Source: Bryobacteraceae bacterium (lineage in GTDB: Bacteria > Acidobacteriota > Terriglobia > Bryobacterales > Bryobacteraceae). From it: a stretch of DNA of 8,655 bases. Of this stretch, positions 1 through 7,539 are shown piece after piece (the stretch's first letter is position 1; every line of letters starts with the position of its first letter). A program made the translations under genes and the position numbers. The stretch spans positions 1 to 8,655 of the forward strand of contig JACMLA010000035.1 of NCBI GenBank assembly GCA_014379815.1, written 5' to 3'. The notes beneath the pieces are model-generated. The model was given only the letters and a program-made list of their open reading frames with translations, did not search any database and was not told the DNA's origin.

Positions 1-1
1 A

Positions 2-226
2 GAGCGGGCCGAAAAACGCCACGTCGAATACCTCAAAAAGACCGTAGCCCCGCTGGCCCGCTGGGACTTTCCCCCAGCAAATGAAGAGAAATTGGGTTCG
101 CTCGGTCAGATAAACTTATTCGAAGACACTCCGGTGCAGGAGACGCCGCCAGCGCAGCCAAATCCCGTGGACGCCCAGCCAATTCCCATGGAAGCGCAAC
201 CAATTCTGACGCCCGAGGCCGCATAA
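2..226 (+). CDS. C-terminal end of an unrecognised protein with a clamp-binding-like motif (5' truncated)
   Basis: Frame 2 is open from the window edge to a TAA at 224-226, giving 74 residues of a protein whose start lies outside. I do not recognise the family. The visible part begins with a charged segment (ERAEKRHVEYLKK) followed by TVAPLARWDFPP. Then comes GQINLFED, in which Q-I-N-L-F (visible residues 36-40, bases 107-121) fits the QxxLF/QL[SD]LF consensus that bacterial DNA replication and repair proteins use to bind the DNA polymerase III beta clamp. The last 24 residues are a Pro/Gln/Ala-rich tail with three A-Q-P heptads, probably disordered. A clamp-binding peptide ahead of a disordered end would suit a repair polymerase, mismatch-repair protein, nuclease or similar, but a five-residue motif can arise by chance. 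The gene converges on the 372-3836 receptor gene with a 145-bp gap. The reading frame itself is reasonably sure; any function is only a guess. Confidence 0.7.
   Translation, partial: ERAEKRHVEYLKKTVAPLARWDFPPANEEKLGSLGQINLFEDTPVQETPPAQPNPVDAQPIPMEAQPILTPEAA
152..214 (+). repeat. Three 21-nt tandem repeats encoding AQP heptads
   Basis: Three consecutive 21-base units (152-172, 173-193, 194-214) encode A-Q-P-N-P-V-D, A-Q-P-I-P-M-E and A-Q-P-I-L-T-P at the C-terminus of the truncated protein. Units 1 and 2 agree at 17 of 21 bases; unit 3 has drifted (13 of 21 against unit 2). The repeat is in frame, so changes in copy number would lengthen or shorten the tail without disturbing the rest of the protein. 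Confidence 0.65.
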
Positions 227-242
227 CACAGGATCACAGCGT

Positions 243-342
243 AAACCAAGGTCCCCAAAAAGCAAATCAGAACCACTCACGCCACAGGTCCACCAGGAAA
301 CCCAGAGCTCCAAAAAGCAAAAGGCCCAGTGTCTCCACCAGG
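243..342. repeat. Degenerate tandem duplication in the convergent intergenic gap
   Basis: Two adjacent units, 243-297 (55 bp) and 298-342 (45 bp), share the same beginning and end. Both start with AAACC and run to CCAAAAAGCAAA, matching at 20 of the first 24 bases. Both finish with TCCACCAGG. The middles differ in sequence and length. This looks like an old tandem duplication between the stop codons of two convergent genes. No coding capacity is convincing here. Confidence 0.5.
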
Positions 343-344
343 CC
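310..344 (-). terminator. Weak candidate terminator for the 372-3836 gene
   Basis: Read on the minus strand, GGCCT (344 down to 340) can pair with GGGCC (327 down to 323), closing a 12-base loop with one G-U pair. It is followed by the T-rich run TTTTGCTTTTT. It lies about 30 bases past the receptor's stop codon, a suitable place for termination. The stem is short and the T run is interrupted, so this is a tentative call. A second T-rich run (265-255 on the minus strand) lies in the other copy of the tandem duplication. Confidence 0.2.
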
Positions 345-371
345 AAATGCGTCCTCAACTAAGCGGGCGGT

Positions 372-3300
372 CTAAAAGAAGATACGCATACCGAGCTGAA
401 TCATACGCGGAAAATTGGCCTGACTGGTAATTCTGCCAAAGGACCCGTTGCCAAGCGCCGTGTTAGGAGCGCGGAACAGCGGAGTATTGAAAGCGTTCAG
501 CGCCTCAGCCCGGAACTGCACTCGCACCTTCTCAGCGATCGAAGCGGTCTTGAAGACTGACAGGTCACAGTTGGCCTGACCGGGACCGCGCATTGGGATA
601 GTTCTGCTAACGTTGCCGAGAGTAAACGCAGCCGCATCGCTAAACGCAGCCCGGTTGATCCAGTTATCGATCTTGCTGCCGGCTTCTCCCTCAACCTCGG
701 GCGAGACTCCTGTCGCATTCGGTCGCTGCCGGGAAGCACCAAGCGATGCATTGCCATTGTTGTTCATGAAGATCTGCAGAGGATAGCCTGTCTGGATCGT
801 GGTAACTGCGTTTACCGACCATCCTCCAATCACTAGGTCCATTACTCTGTTGGTGGATGTCAGGAACGTTTTACCTTTACCGAAGGGCAGTTCGTACGTA
901 GTCGCACTGGTGAAGCGATGGGGCGAGTGGAGGTAAGAAAGACCATATTCGCCGCCCAGGGAGTAAACATCCTGAGGTCCGCTGTTGCCGGCATTCAGGA
1001 AGTTTCCAGGACCACCGCCGCCCATGTCAAAGTTCTTCGACCAAGTATAGGCCCCGATAAAGGTAAGACCGCTGGAGTAGCGCTTCTGCAGTTTGAGGAC
1101 CGCCGAATCGTATTGCGCCATGTTGCGACTGCCAAAGTTCAGGTTGACTGCAGCAAACTGGGGATGCGGTCGGAGCAGCTGGTTTCGTGCCACGGTCGCT
1201 CCGCCAATCGTGTTTAAGCCGCCTCGCTGGTAGAAAGGATTAGCAACAGTTTGGTTCAAAGCCGCACCCTGATTCCAGAAACTTGGGTTGAGCTGGTTGT
1301 AATTGAAAGAAGCAGTTGTCCACGTCAGGTCGGCAGTGCGGGATCCCGAGTAGCCTCCCGACACCACAAGGGAGCTGTTGATCTGATATTGCACGTCCAC
1401 CGAGAACTGCTGTACCCGCGTCGACGTGGCATTCGGATCGAAAATTGTAAGCGATTTGCCGATGCCGGTCTGCGCGCCAAGTGTATTGCCAACCGGCCGG
1501 TCCAGACCGTTCGGGAATGGATTAGAGAGAGAGATGGCGGGAGTCCTGTTGCCATCGATGGACGCGGCCGGCTGAGTATTCGCAGTAATGCCTTCGGTAT
1601 TCAGAGGCGAGCCCACGTAGAACATCGGTGCCCAGAAGATACCGTATCCACCGCGAAGCACGATCTTGGGCGTAAGCTGATAGGCGACTCCGATCCTGGG
1701 TGAAAACTTGTTAAGGTTGGGGTTTCCGGTAGTGGAGCTTTGTCCATCGACGCCAGCAAAGCGGAACACTCCCCTTGTTTCGACGCCCGCAGCCGCCCCA
1801 AGTGGGTTAACAGCGCTTGCGTCGAAGCCAGTGATCAGGTTGTTGTAGGTCTCACGAAGCCCCGTCTCGCGCTCCCAGCGCAATCCAAGGTTCAGTGTCA
1901 ACTTGGGCGTCACGCGGAAATCGTCCTGAATGTAGAGTGCGTTGTAGTCCGAATACTGATACAGAACAGTGGGAATGTAACCGGTAGCCGCCGCCCCCCC
2001 TGATGGCGCGCCAAGCAGCAAGTCCGCTATGTCGGAACCCGTTGCGCTGCTGGACGAGTTGGAGTTCTGTCGCGTGAAGTTGTTGCTGAAACTGAATGCT
2101 CCCGAGCTGTTCTGCAAGTCCACGCCATCGGCGTGCAAGCGCCGGAAATCGTAGCCAAACTTCAGGCTGTGCTTGCCAACGTACTTGGACGCCGACGCGC
2201 CGAAGTTCTTGGAATGGTGAATATAGTTGAAATTGTTGTTCGTCCCCAGACCATAGGCGGTCTGCATCGCGAAGTTGGGAAAGGTGCGAGAAGGGATATC
2301 CCGGACAAAGGCCTGATTGAATCCGAGGCTCGCCACATCGAAGCCCTGCGACTTCTGCTCCCCAATGTTCGGGAACCGGTTGAATCCGTAGCGAACCGCA
2401 ACCACCCACGTGGCAGACGGAGTCATCGTAGAATTCACCTGCGTGGCATTCACCTTGCGATACAGCAGCCATTGACCCGGCGACGATATGTTACCGAAGT
2501 TGTTCTCTCCCGGTTCGGATGAGTTGTACTTCAGGTAGCTGACGCTGGCGCGCCACCATGAGGTGAGCTGATGGTCGAGCTTGATAAAGTGCTGGTCGGC
2601 TATCGAGGGAAGCTGGCTCCCCGCAGCAACATTCGGACTTCCATAGAAGGCCGACGTCCGCGTTGGGTTAACGTAGGTCGCAGCAACATTGCGGCCCACC
2701 GTGTCGATGCGGTTCGCTGGAATCACATTACCGGCAAACGGATTCCTTGTCCCGTCAGGCTGCGTCGAGGCCGGGTCGTAGATCGTCAGCTGATTACCGG
2801 CGCTGTTACGAGTCTGCGAGAAATCACCAGTACGTTCGAGTGCAGTCGGGGTATACGCCTCCAGAGAAGCTGCCTGCGTGTCACGATATCCTTCAAACCC
2901 CAGCCAAAAGAACGTCTTGTTGGTGCCGTTGTAAACCTTGGGAATCCGGATCGGGCCACCGAAAGAACCACCGTAGTTACGGAACGGCTGCTCGCTAATT
3001 GGAATGCCGCTGCGGTTGTTAAAGAACGTGTTCGCCAGCCAGCTGGTTTCGCGCATGTAACCCAGCAGCGATCCATGATACTGATTGGTTCCGCTCTTCA
3101 GCAGTGTGTTGAACATGCCTCCGCCGGTCCGGCCCATCTCCGAATCGTACGTGGAGTACTGCACCTTCATCTCTTCCACCGCTTCAAGCGATGGGATGAT
3201 TACCGCGCGGTTTGAGAAATCGGTAATAGGGATTCCGTCCAGCAGATAGTTATTGCCACGCACCGGACCGCCATTAATGGAGATCTGCGACGAGCCCGAC

Positions 3301-3836
3301 TGATCCTGCATTCGGTTATAAGCAGGGTTGCCCGCCTGCTGTACTGTGGGTGCCAGCCTTGACAGCATAAACGGATTGCGTCCCAGGTTGGGCAAATCCA
3401 CAACCTGCTGCCGTTCGATCACCTGACCCTGCGAAGCAGTTGCGGTGTCCAGCAACGGTGTCTCCGCGACAACTGTCACCGCTTCCGAAACACTTCCTAC
3501 TTCCATCTTCACGTCGACCTGGAGAAATTGCTGCGTCCCAACCAGGATGCCTGTCTGTTCGTACTTCTTGAAGCCAACTGCTTCCGCATCCAGGCGGTAC
3601 GTCGCCGGCGTTATGGAAGAAAAGTTGTATTCCCCGGATTCGTTGGTCAGCGCGGAACGGGTCTGGTTGGTCCCCTGATCCACCAGTGTGACCTTCGATC
3701 CAGCGATGACTTTCCCTTGTGCGTCAGCAACAAAACCACGCAGGCCGCCGTAGGTGGACTGTGCGTGCAAAGCGATTGTGCCCACAGCGAGCGCTCCCAA
3801 CAGCGCCAGCACGCGGACGTCCGAGACTAATCTCAC
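372..3836 (-). CDS. TonB-dependent receptor, Oar-like, with N-terminal carboxypeptidase-regulatory-like domain
   Basis: This 1154-residue outer-membrane receptor should import or bind an unknown substrate using TonB energy. A signal peptide (residues 1-25: Arg near the start, hydrophobic core, ending LHA before Q26) is followed by a carboxypeptidase-regulatory-like beta-sandwich (about 32-112). Next come EAVTVVAE (118-125), which resembles a TonB box, and a plug domain (about 135-255) with NGG...NNYLLDG (188-201) and KSGTNQYHGS (247-256). The barrel fills the rest, with the YELPFGKGK signature (PFGKGK at 984-989) and an aromatic C-terminus, Ile-Phe-Phe, as needed for BAM-mediated insertion. 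Length is normal for the family. The start is GTG at 3836-3834, chosen because AGGAGG lies 7 bases upstream, the signal peptide begins there and the next Met is residue 111. It lies 176 bp downstream of the 4013-7498 paralogue, on the same strand. Substrate cannot be read from the sequence; Oar-like proteins are linked to peptides, polysaccharides or adhesion in other bacteria. Confidence 0.93.
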   Translation of the reverse strand: MRLVSDVRVLALLGALAVGTIALHAQSTYGGLRGFVADAQGKVIAGSKVTLVDQGTNQTRSALTNESGEYNFSSITPATYRLDAEAVGFKKYEQTGILVGTQQFLQVDVKMEVGSVSEAVTVVAETPLLDTATASQGQVIERQQVVDLPNLGRNPFMLSRLAPTVQQAGNPAYNRMQDQSGSSQISINGGPVRGNNYLLDGIPITDFSNRAVIIPSLEAVEEMKVQYSTYDSEMGRTGGGMFNTLLKSGTNQYHGSLLGYMRETSWLANTFFNNRSGIPISEQPFRNYGGSFGGPIRIPKVYNGTNKTFFWLGFEGYRDTQAASLEAYTPTALERTGDFSQTRNSAGNQLTIYDPASTQPDGTRNPFAGNVIPANRIDTVGRNVAATYVNPTRTSAFYGSPNVAAGSQLPSIADQHFIKLDHQLTSWWRASVSYLKYNSSEPGENNFGNISSPGQWLLYRKVNATQVNSTMTPSATWVVAVRYGFNRFPNIGEQKSQGFDVASLGFNQAFVRDIPSRTFPNFAMQTAYGLGTNNNFNYIHHSKNFGASASKYVGKHSLKFGYDFRRLHADGVDLQNSSGAFSFSNNFTRQNSNSSSSATGSDIADLLLGAPSGGAAATGYIPTVLYQYSDYNALYIQDDFRVTPKLTLNLGLRWERETGLRETYNNLITGFDASAVNPLGAAAGVETRGVFRFAGVDGQSSTTGNPNLNKFSPRIGVAYQLTPKIVLRGGYGIFWAPMFYVGSPLNTEGITANTQPAASIDGNRTPAISLSNPFPNGLDRPVGNTLGAQTGIGKSLTIFDPNATSTRVQQFSVDVQYQINSSLVVSGGYSGSRTADLTWTTASFNYNQLNPSFWNQGAALNQTVANPFYQRGGLNTIGGATVARNQLLRPHPQFAAVNLNFGSRNMAQYDSAVLKLQKRYSSGLTFIGAYTWSKNFDMGGGGPGNFLNAGNSGPQDVYSLGGEYGLSYLHSPHRFTSATTYELPFGKGKTFLTSTNRVMDLVIGGWSVNAVTTIQTGYPLQIFMNNNGNASLGASRQRPNATGVSPEVEGEAGSKIDNWINRAAFSDAAAFTLGNVSRTIPMRGPGQANCDLSVFKTASIAEKVRVQFRAEALNAFNTPLFRAPNTALGNGSFGRITSQANFPRMIQLGMRIFF

Positions 3837-3843
3837 GGAAGTT

Positions 3844-3849
3844 CCTCCT
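3844..3849 (-). promoter_or_regulatory. Shine-Dalgarno AGGAGG that fixes a GTG start
   Basis: On the minus strand AGGAGG is followed by seven bases and GTG. This near-perfect ribosome-binding site supports the GTG codon as the start of the 1154-residue receptor, which has no ATG in an acceptable position. Confidence 0.8.
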
Positions 3850-3939
3850 GGATTTTTTTGGCGTGAATACTTCAGGCGACGTGGGCTACAACTCTGACTC
3901 CCGACACAGGCGGGCTAGTTTGACGGGTGAGTGGATACT

Positions 3940-3970
3940 ATCATAAGTGCAGTCACTCGGGCGGCACCAA
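3940..3970 (-). promoter_or_regulatory. Possible promoter for the 372-3836 receptor gene
   Basis: On the minus strand TATGAT (3945-3940) matches the -10 consensus TATAAT at five of six positions. A poor -35 candidate, TTGGTG (3970-3965), lies 19 bases upstream. The -10 sits inside an inverted repeat, GAGTG (3929-3933) and CACTC (3954-3958), that could hold an operator. It lies about 105 bases before the GTG start. If real, the second receptor gene could be transcribed on its own as well as by read-through from the upstream paralogue. The -35 match is weak. Confidence 0.25.
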
Positions 3971-3984
3971 TGAAATTTTGTTAT

Positions 3985-4005
3985 GGGCCCCATCCTGCGG
4001 AGCCC
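3985..4005 (-). terminator. GC-rich stem-loop after the 4013-7498 gene, without a U run
   Basis: In the minus-strand RNA GGGCUCC (4005-3999) pairs with GGGGCCC (3991-3985): seven pairs including one U-G, with a seven-base loop. It begins seven bases after the TAG stop of the upstream receptor gene. On the plus strand the wobble becomes a C-A mismatch, so the structure is better in the direction of transcription. No U run follows (the next bases are AUAACAAAAUUUC). It may therefore be a weak terminator, a processing or stabilising 3' stem, or an attenuator that lowers expression of the second receptor. Confidence 0.4.
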
Positions 4006-4012
4006 TTGCACA

Positions 4013-7000
4013 CTACCAGTACAGCTTGAGCGCAACCTGCATCTGACGAGGCGTATTCACCTGGTTCGTGACGACACCGAAATCGTTGCTGTTCAGATTG
4101 CTGTTGCCTGTGCCAAAGACGGTGCGGTTCAACAGATTGAATGCCTCGCCTCGTAAATCGATGCGAAGATTCTCACGTAACGTAAATGTCTTGGCCACAC
4201 TTACGTTCTCGTTCTGGTTCCAGAAGCCACGCAACTTGGGGTTGTAGCGGGTCGCGTTCCCAAAGGCAAAATTGGGCTGGGCAGGAAACTGCGAAGCTGG
4301 TTTATAAAAGCGGTCGACAGCCGGGTCGAACTTGTCACCCTGAAGCGGTGCCTGCCAGTTATCGTACGAATCGATCACCGGCCGCGTTTGCGCGTTAAAG
4401 ATAGGCAGAGGGTTATTTCGCGTTAATGCTATCGGATTGCCGCTGCTATAGATCTGGATCGCACTAACCCGCCATCCGCCCAGCACGTAACTGGAAAAGC
4501 CCTTCGAGAGCCAGCGCTTGCCTTTGCCGAAAGGCATCTCCCAGAGAGTGCTGACCTTGATGACGTGCGTCTGGTCGAAGGCACCGATCGACTTCTCGAG
4601 TCCCCGGTTGTAGTGGTCCTGTGCCGCTGTGACCGTATTGGCGAAGTAGTTGTCAGAATCTGTCAGGACTTTGGAAAAGACATAGTTCCAGTTGAACGTG
4701 AGTCCCGACGCGAATCTCCGGTCCAGTTTCAAAACCAAAGCGTGATACGAGGAGTGCCCGCTCTTGTCTCCGTTCTGTTCGCCCGTGTTGATGTTCTGGT
4801 ATTGCGGAAACGGCCGCAGCGCCTGAGCCACAGTCCGCAGTCGCTGAGTCGCGAAATTGGGGTAGGGTATCGGAATGTTGGCCGCCCGAGCCTGAGCAGA
4901 ATTGATATCCGCCCGCAAAAGCGAGAGCGCCTGATCGGGGCCGTATTGCTGAACCAGTCGGTTGTATGTCTCGGTTGGAACCTGGTTCAGGTTGATCTGC
5001 CGGGTCTGTAAATGCGTGCCGACGTTGGCGTTGTAAGCCGCTTCTACCACCGTGTTCGTCAGAACTTCACGCTGCACCGAGATACTCCAGAAGAGATTCT
5101 CAGGAGCGCGCGTGGCTTCCTGTCCCTGCCAGAAATCTACGTCGTTGCCGTTCGAGAATGCCGGATCCAGCGAAGGCGGCAGCGTATAGGGAGGAAGGCC
5201 CCGATCAAGCTGAAACGTGGGTGTAATACCCTGGTCGGCATTGTTGAAAACGTACTGGCCAATAAATCCGGCAAAGTGTCCGCTACCCTGGACTGCGGTC
5301 ACTCGTGAGAAAGAACGGCCAGCACCTACACGAATCGTACTCTTCGGGTCCAGCTGATAGGCAAATCCAAGCCGGGGTCCCCACGCGCCATACCAGCCAG
5401 GAACAAGCGACCTCTTATTCTCGCGTCCGTCACCGAAGCCGGCAAACCAGAGTGCTCCTGGATAGTTGTTCGCTCCCGGGTTCGGACGTGTTGGATTCAG
5501 ATCGGAATACTCATCCAGACCCGACCGGGGTGGCAGCGTAAATTCGTAGCGCAGTCCATAGTTGATGGTCAACTTGCGCGTCGCTCTCCAGTCATCCTGC
5601 GCATAGAAGCCGAAGTACGGAAACTTCTGGTTCACATACCGAATCGTTTCGGTTCTGCCCAGGAACGTATCGCCAATCAGAAACGATGCGAACGAGTTGC
5701 CACCGCTGGCAGGAAAGGCAGTATTGCCCGGGACTCCGGTGTTGAGGTAACTGAAATCGGCCCGCCCGGAAATGTCCTGCTGGCCAAAGCCATTCGCATT
5801 CTGTTCCATCCACGTCAGGCCAAATTTGTAGGTGTGTGAGCCCCGTATCCAGCTCAGGTCATTCTTGAAGCTCTTGCCCGGCTGGTCTGTACCGTTAAAT
5901 GCCGTGCTGTTCCACGGCGAGAACTCCGTGAAGTTCAGACTGGGAAAGTTGACGTTGCAGTCGACGACGTTCCTGATGCAGACCTTGTCCCTCCAGTTGC
6001 CGCCTGTCGCACCGGAGAAGCTGTTCTTCGTGAACGCATTCCAGAAGTAAGAAGCATGGTTCACCAGGGTTGCGGTGATCGTGTAGTCGTGAGTAATCCG
6101 GTTCGCGTCAGTACCCCAGTCCTGGATTTGCCCGTTCCAAAGTGGACCCGGAAGTCCCGGAGGTCCACCCGGACCTGGCTCGTTCCGGAACGTCGTCATG
6201 TTCCACAGATAGCTCAGGCGATGCCTGCTGCCCAGCATCTGGTCTCCCTTGACGCTCCATTTATCTGTCGGCGTTACGAGACTCCCGCCGGTCACAATAT
6301 AGTTCTGGCGGACATAGGCGCTCGTCCCCGGGACGCCGCCACGGTTCGGCCTCAAGTCCCCGGCAAAACCAAGGATCGACCTCGCTACGGAACTGAACCG
6401 GTTCGCCGGGATCCTGTTTCCGGGGAATTGATCCCGGACAAAGCCGCTGCCGTTCGGGTTAGCCCTGATGGTCTCAGGATCGTAGATCGGGATCAGACGA
6501 TTGTTCGTGTCGACCCAGTTAGAAAAATCACCCTGAAACATCTCCGGAGTCGGAACGTTGAAAATGGTCGCATTGGCACCCACGCGGTTCCGGAAGCCTT
6601 CGAACGAGACAAAGAAGAACGACTTGTTGCGCCCGTCATAGATCTTCGGCAACACAACTGGCCCACCCACTGTGAAGCCGTAATCGTTCTGCCGGTAGAC
6701 AGAGCGAGTCCTGGCGAAGAAGCCGCGCGCATCCATCGCGTCATTGCGCAGAAAGTCATACGCCGAGCCGTGGATCTGATTCGTCCCGGACTTGGACGCG
6801 AACGTCATCACGCCGCCCCCGGCCTGTCCATACTCTGCCTTGAAGCCGTTGGTATCGACCGTAAACTCAGTCAGCGCTTCCACCGAGGGGGTATTCAAAG
6901 CAGCTTCGGCGGTATCGGAAGAGCGATTGGTTCCCACGCTGTGGCCGTCCAGCGTGGCGTCCCACGCCGAAGCCTGACCGCCTCCGATGGCAAGTCTTTG

Positions 7001-7498
7001 CCCGTCGCCCTTTGCTTCGGCTGCGACCTGAACGAGATTGAACGGGCTTCGCATTGCACCGCCAACAACCAGCGGCAATTCATCAACCAGCTTGTTTTGC
7101 ACCTGCGTGGAGACTTTGGCGTTGTCGGTCTGAATTACCTGAGCGACAGCCTGCACTTCAACCGTCTCGGTGACCTGGCCAAGCTGCAACTGGACGTCGA
7201 CCCGGATGCTGCTCGCGGCGGCAACGACGACATTCGTCTGGACGTTCTTCTTGAAACCCGGCGCGACAATCTCAACCCGGTAGGTACCCGGCAACAGATT
7301 GGGGACGTTGTAATCCCCTGATCCGGTGCTCGAGGCCGTGGTCGTTGCATTCGTGCTGAGATTGATGACGGTCAGCGTGGCAGCTGCAATCGCCGCGCCT
7401 CCCGGATCGGTGACGAGACCTGTGATGTTGCCGCGTTCGCTTTGTGCGAACAACATGGAACTGGTGAGAAGTGCAAAGCAAAGACGCAGACGTAGCAT
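4013..7498 (-). CDS. TonB-dependent receptor, Oar-like, with N-terminal carboxypeptidase-regulatory-like domain (second paralogue)
   Basis: This 1161-residue outer-membrane receptor has the same architecture as the 372-3836 product but is clearly diverged. The order is: signal peptide (1-18, ending LFA before Q19); carboxypeptidase-regulatory-like domain (about 24-107, with PGTYRVEIVAPGFK); a TonB-box-like stretch TETVEVQA (110-117); plug (about 130-250) with ATLDG (181-185), AEYGQAGGG (221-229) and SKSGTNQIHGS (235-245); then the barrel with the PFGKGK signature (989-994). The protein ends in Leu-Tyr-Trp, an aromatic BAM-type terminus. Two cysteines, C507 and C514, fall in a predicted barrel loop and could form a disulfide. 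The start is ATG 7498-7496, with GGAGG seven bases upstream and the signal peptide directly following. It is divergent from the Tat-exported aminotransferase across a 406-bp region rich in operator-like repeats, so it may be regulated and perhaps co-regulated with it. The imported substrate is unknown. Confidence 0.93.
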   Translation of the reverse strand: MLRLRLCFALLTSSMLFAQSERGNITGLVTDPGGAAIAAATLTVINLSTNATTTASSTGSGDYNVPNLLPGTYRVEIVAPGFKKNVQTNVVVAAASSIRVDVQLQLGQVTETVEVQAVAQVIQTDNAKVSTQVQNKLVDELPLVVGGAMRSPFNLVQVAAEAKGDGQRLAIGGGQASAWDATLDGHSVGTNRSSDTAEAALNTPSVEALTEFTVDTNGFKAEYGQAGGGVMTFASKSGTNQIHGSAYDFLRNDAMDARGFFARTRSVYRQNDYGFTVGGPVVLPKIYDGRNKSFFFVSFEGFRNRVGANATIFNVPTPEMFQGDFSNWVDTNNRLIPIYDPETIRANPNGSGFVRDQFPGNRIPANRFSSVARSILGFAGDLRPNRGGVPGTSAYVRQNYIVTGGSLVTPTDKWSVKGDQMLGSRHRLSYLWNMTTFRNEPGPGGPPGLPGPLWNGQIQDWGTDANRITHDYTITATLVNHASYFWNAFTKNSFSGATGGNWRDKVCIRNVVDCNVNFPSLNFTEFSPWNSTAFNGTDQPGKSFKNDLSWIRGSHTYKFGLTWMEQNANGFGQQDISGRADFSYLNTGVPGNTAFPASGGNSFASFLIGDTFLGRTETIRYVNQKFPYFGFYAQDDWRATRKLTINYGLRYEFTLPPRSGLDEYSDLNPTRPNPGANNYPGALWFAGFGDGRENKRSLVPGWYGAWGPRLGFAYQLDPKSTIRVGAGRSFSRVTAVQGSGHFAGFIGQYVFNNADQGITPTFQLDRGLPPYTLPPSLDPAFSNGNDVDFWQGQEATRAPENLFWSISVQREVLTNTVVEAAYNANVGTHLQTRQINLNQVPTETYNRLVQQYGPDQALSLLRADINSAQARAANIPIPYPNFATQRLRTVAQALRPFPQYQNINTGEQNGDKSGHSSYHALVLKLDRRFASGLTFNWNYVFSKVLTDSDNYFANTVTAAQDHYNRGLEKSIGAFDQTHVIKVSTLWEMPFGKGKRWLSKGFSSYVLGGWRVSAIQIYSSGNPIALTRNNPLPIFNAQTRPVIDSYDNWQAPLQGDKFDPAVDRFYKPASQFPAQPNFAFGNATRYNPKLRGFWNQNENVSVAKTFTLRENLRIDLRGEAFNLLNRTVFGTGNSNLNSNDFGVVTNQVNTPRQMQVALKLYW

Positions 7499-7505
7499 CC
7501 CGAAA

Positions 7506-7520
7506 CCTCCAGAGACCTGG
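7506..7520 (-). promoter_or_regulatory. Ribosome-binding site of the 4013-7498 gene with a small overlapping stem
   Basis: On the minus strand GGAGG (7510-7506) precedes ATG by seven bases. The sequence CCAG-GTCT-CTGG (7520-7509) directly before it can form a four-pair stem that takes in the first two bases of the ribosome-binding site. The stem is probably too short to matter alone. Confidence 0.55.
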
Positions 7521-7521
7521 T

Positions 7522-7539
7522 GGGGATAGATCTATCACC
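7522..7539. promoter_or_regulatory. Palindrome GATAGATCTATC with flanking GG/CC, possible operator
   Basis: GATAGATCTATC (7525-7536) is a perfect 12-bp palindrome. After one unpaired base on each side, GG (7522-7523) and CC (7538-7539) extend the symmetry. It lies about 27 bp upstream of the ATG of the 4013-7498 receptor, in its untranslated leader or overlapping its promoter. A repressor bound here would block that gene. Short palindromes also arise by chance. Confidence 0.35.

Noticed and set aside
116..358. 80-codon Trp-rich minus-strand open frame near the left edge
   Set aside because: It is antisense to the truncated gene's repeat-encoding tail and the tandem duplication. The Trp-rich composition follows from those repeats and no ribosome-binding site is evident.
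1251..1703. 150-codon plus-strand open frame within the 372-3836 receptor
   Set aside because: Antisense to a well-supported barrel region, with no start signal or domain.
2571..3215. 214-codon plus-strand open frame within the 372-3836 receptor
   Set aside because: Antisense shadow of the receptor gene; no ribosome-binding site and no family resemblance.
3900..3914. Small inverted repeat CCCG/CGGG in the gap between the receptors
   Set aside because: Only four pairs around a seven-base loop; too short to distinguish from chance.
6056..7321. Long open frame of 421 codons on the plus strand, opposite the 4013-7498 receptor
   Set aside because: Its codons lie exactly opposite the receptor's codons, so a stop would need TTA, CTA or TCA in the receptor, which are rare in this gene. 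The frame has no recognisable domain, while the receptor frame has full family signatures.
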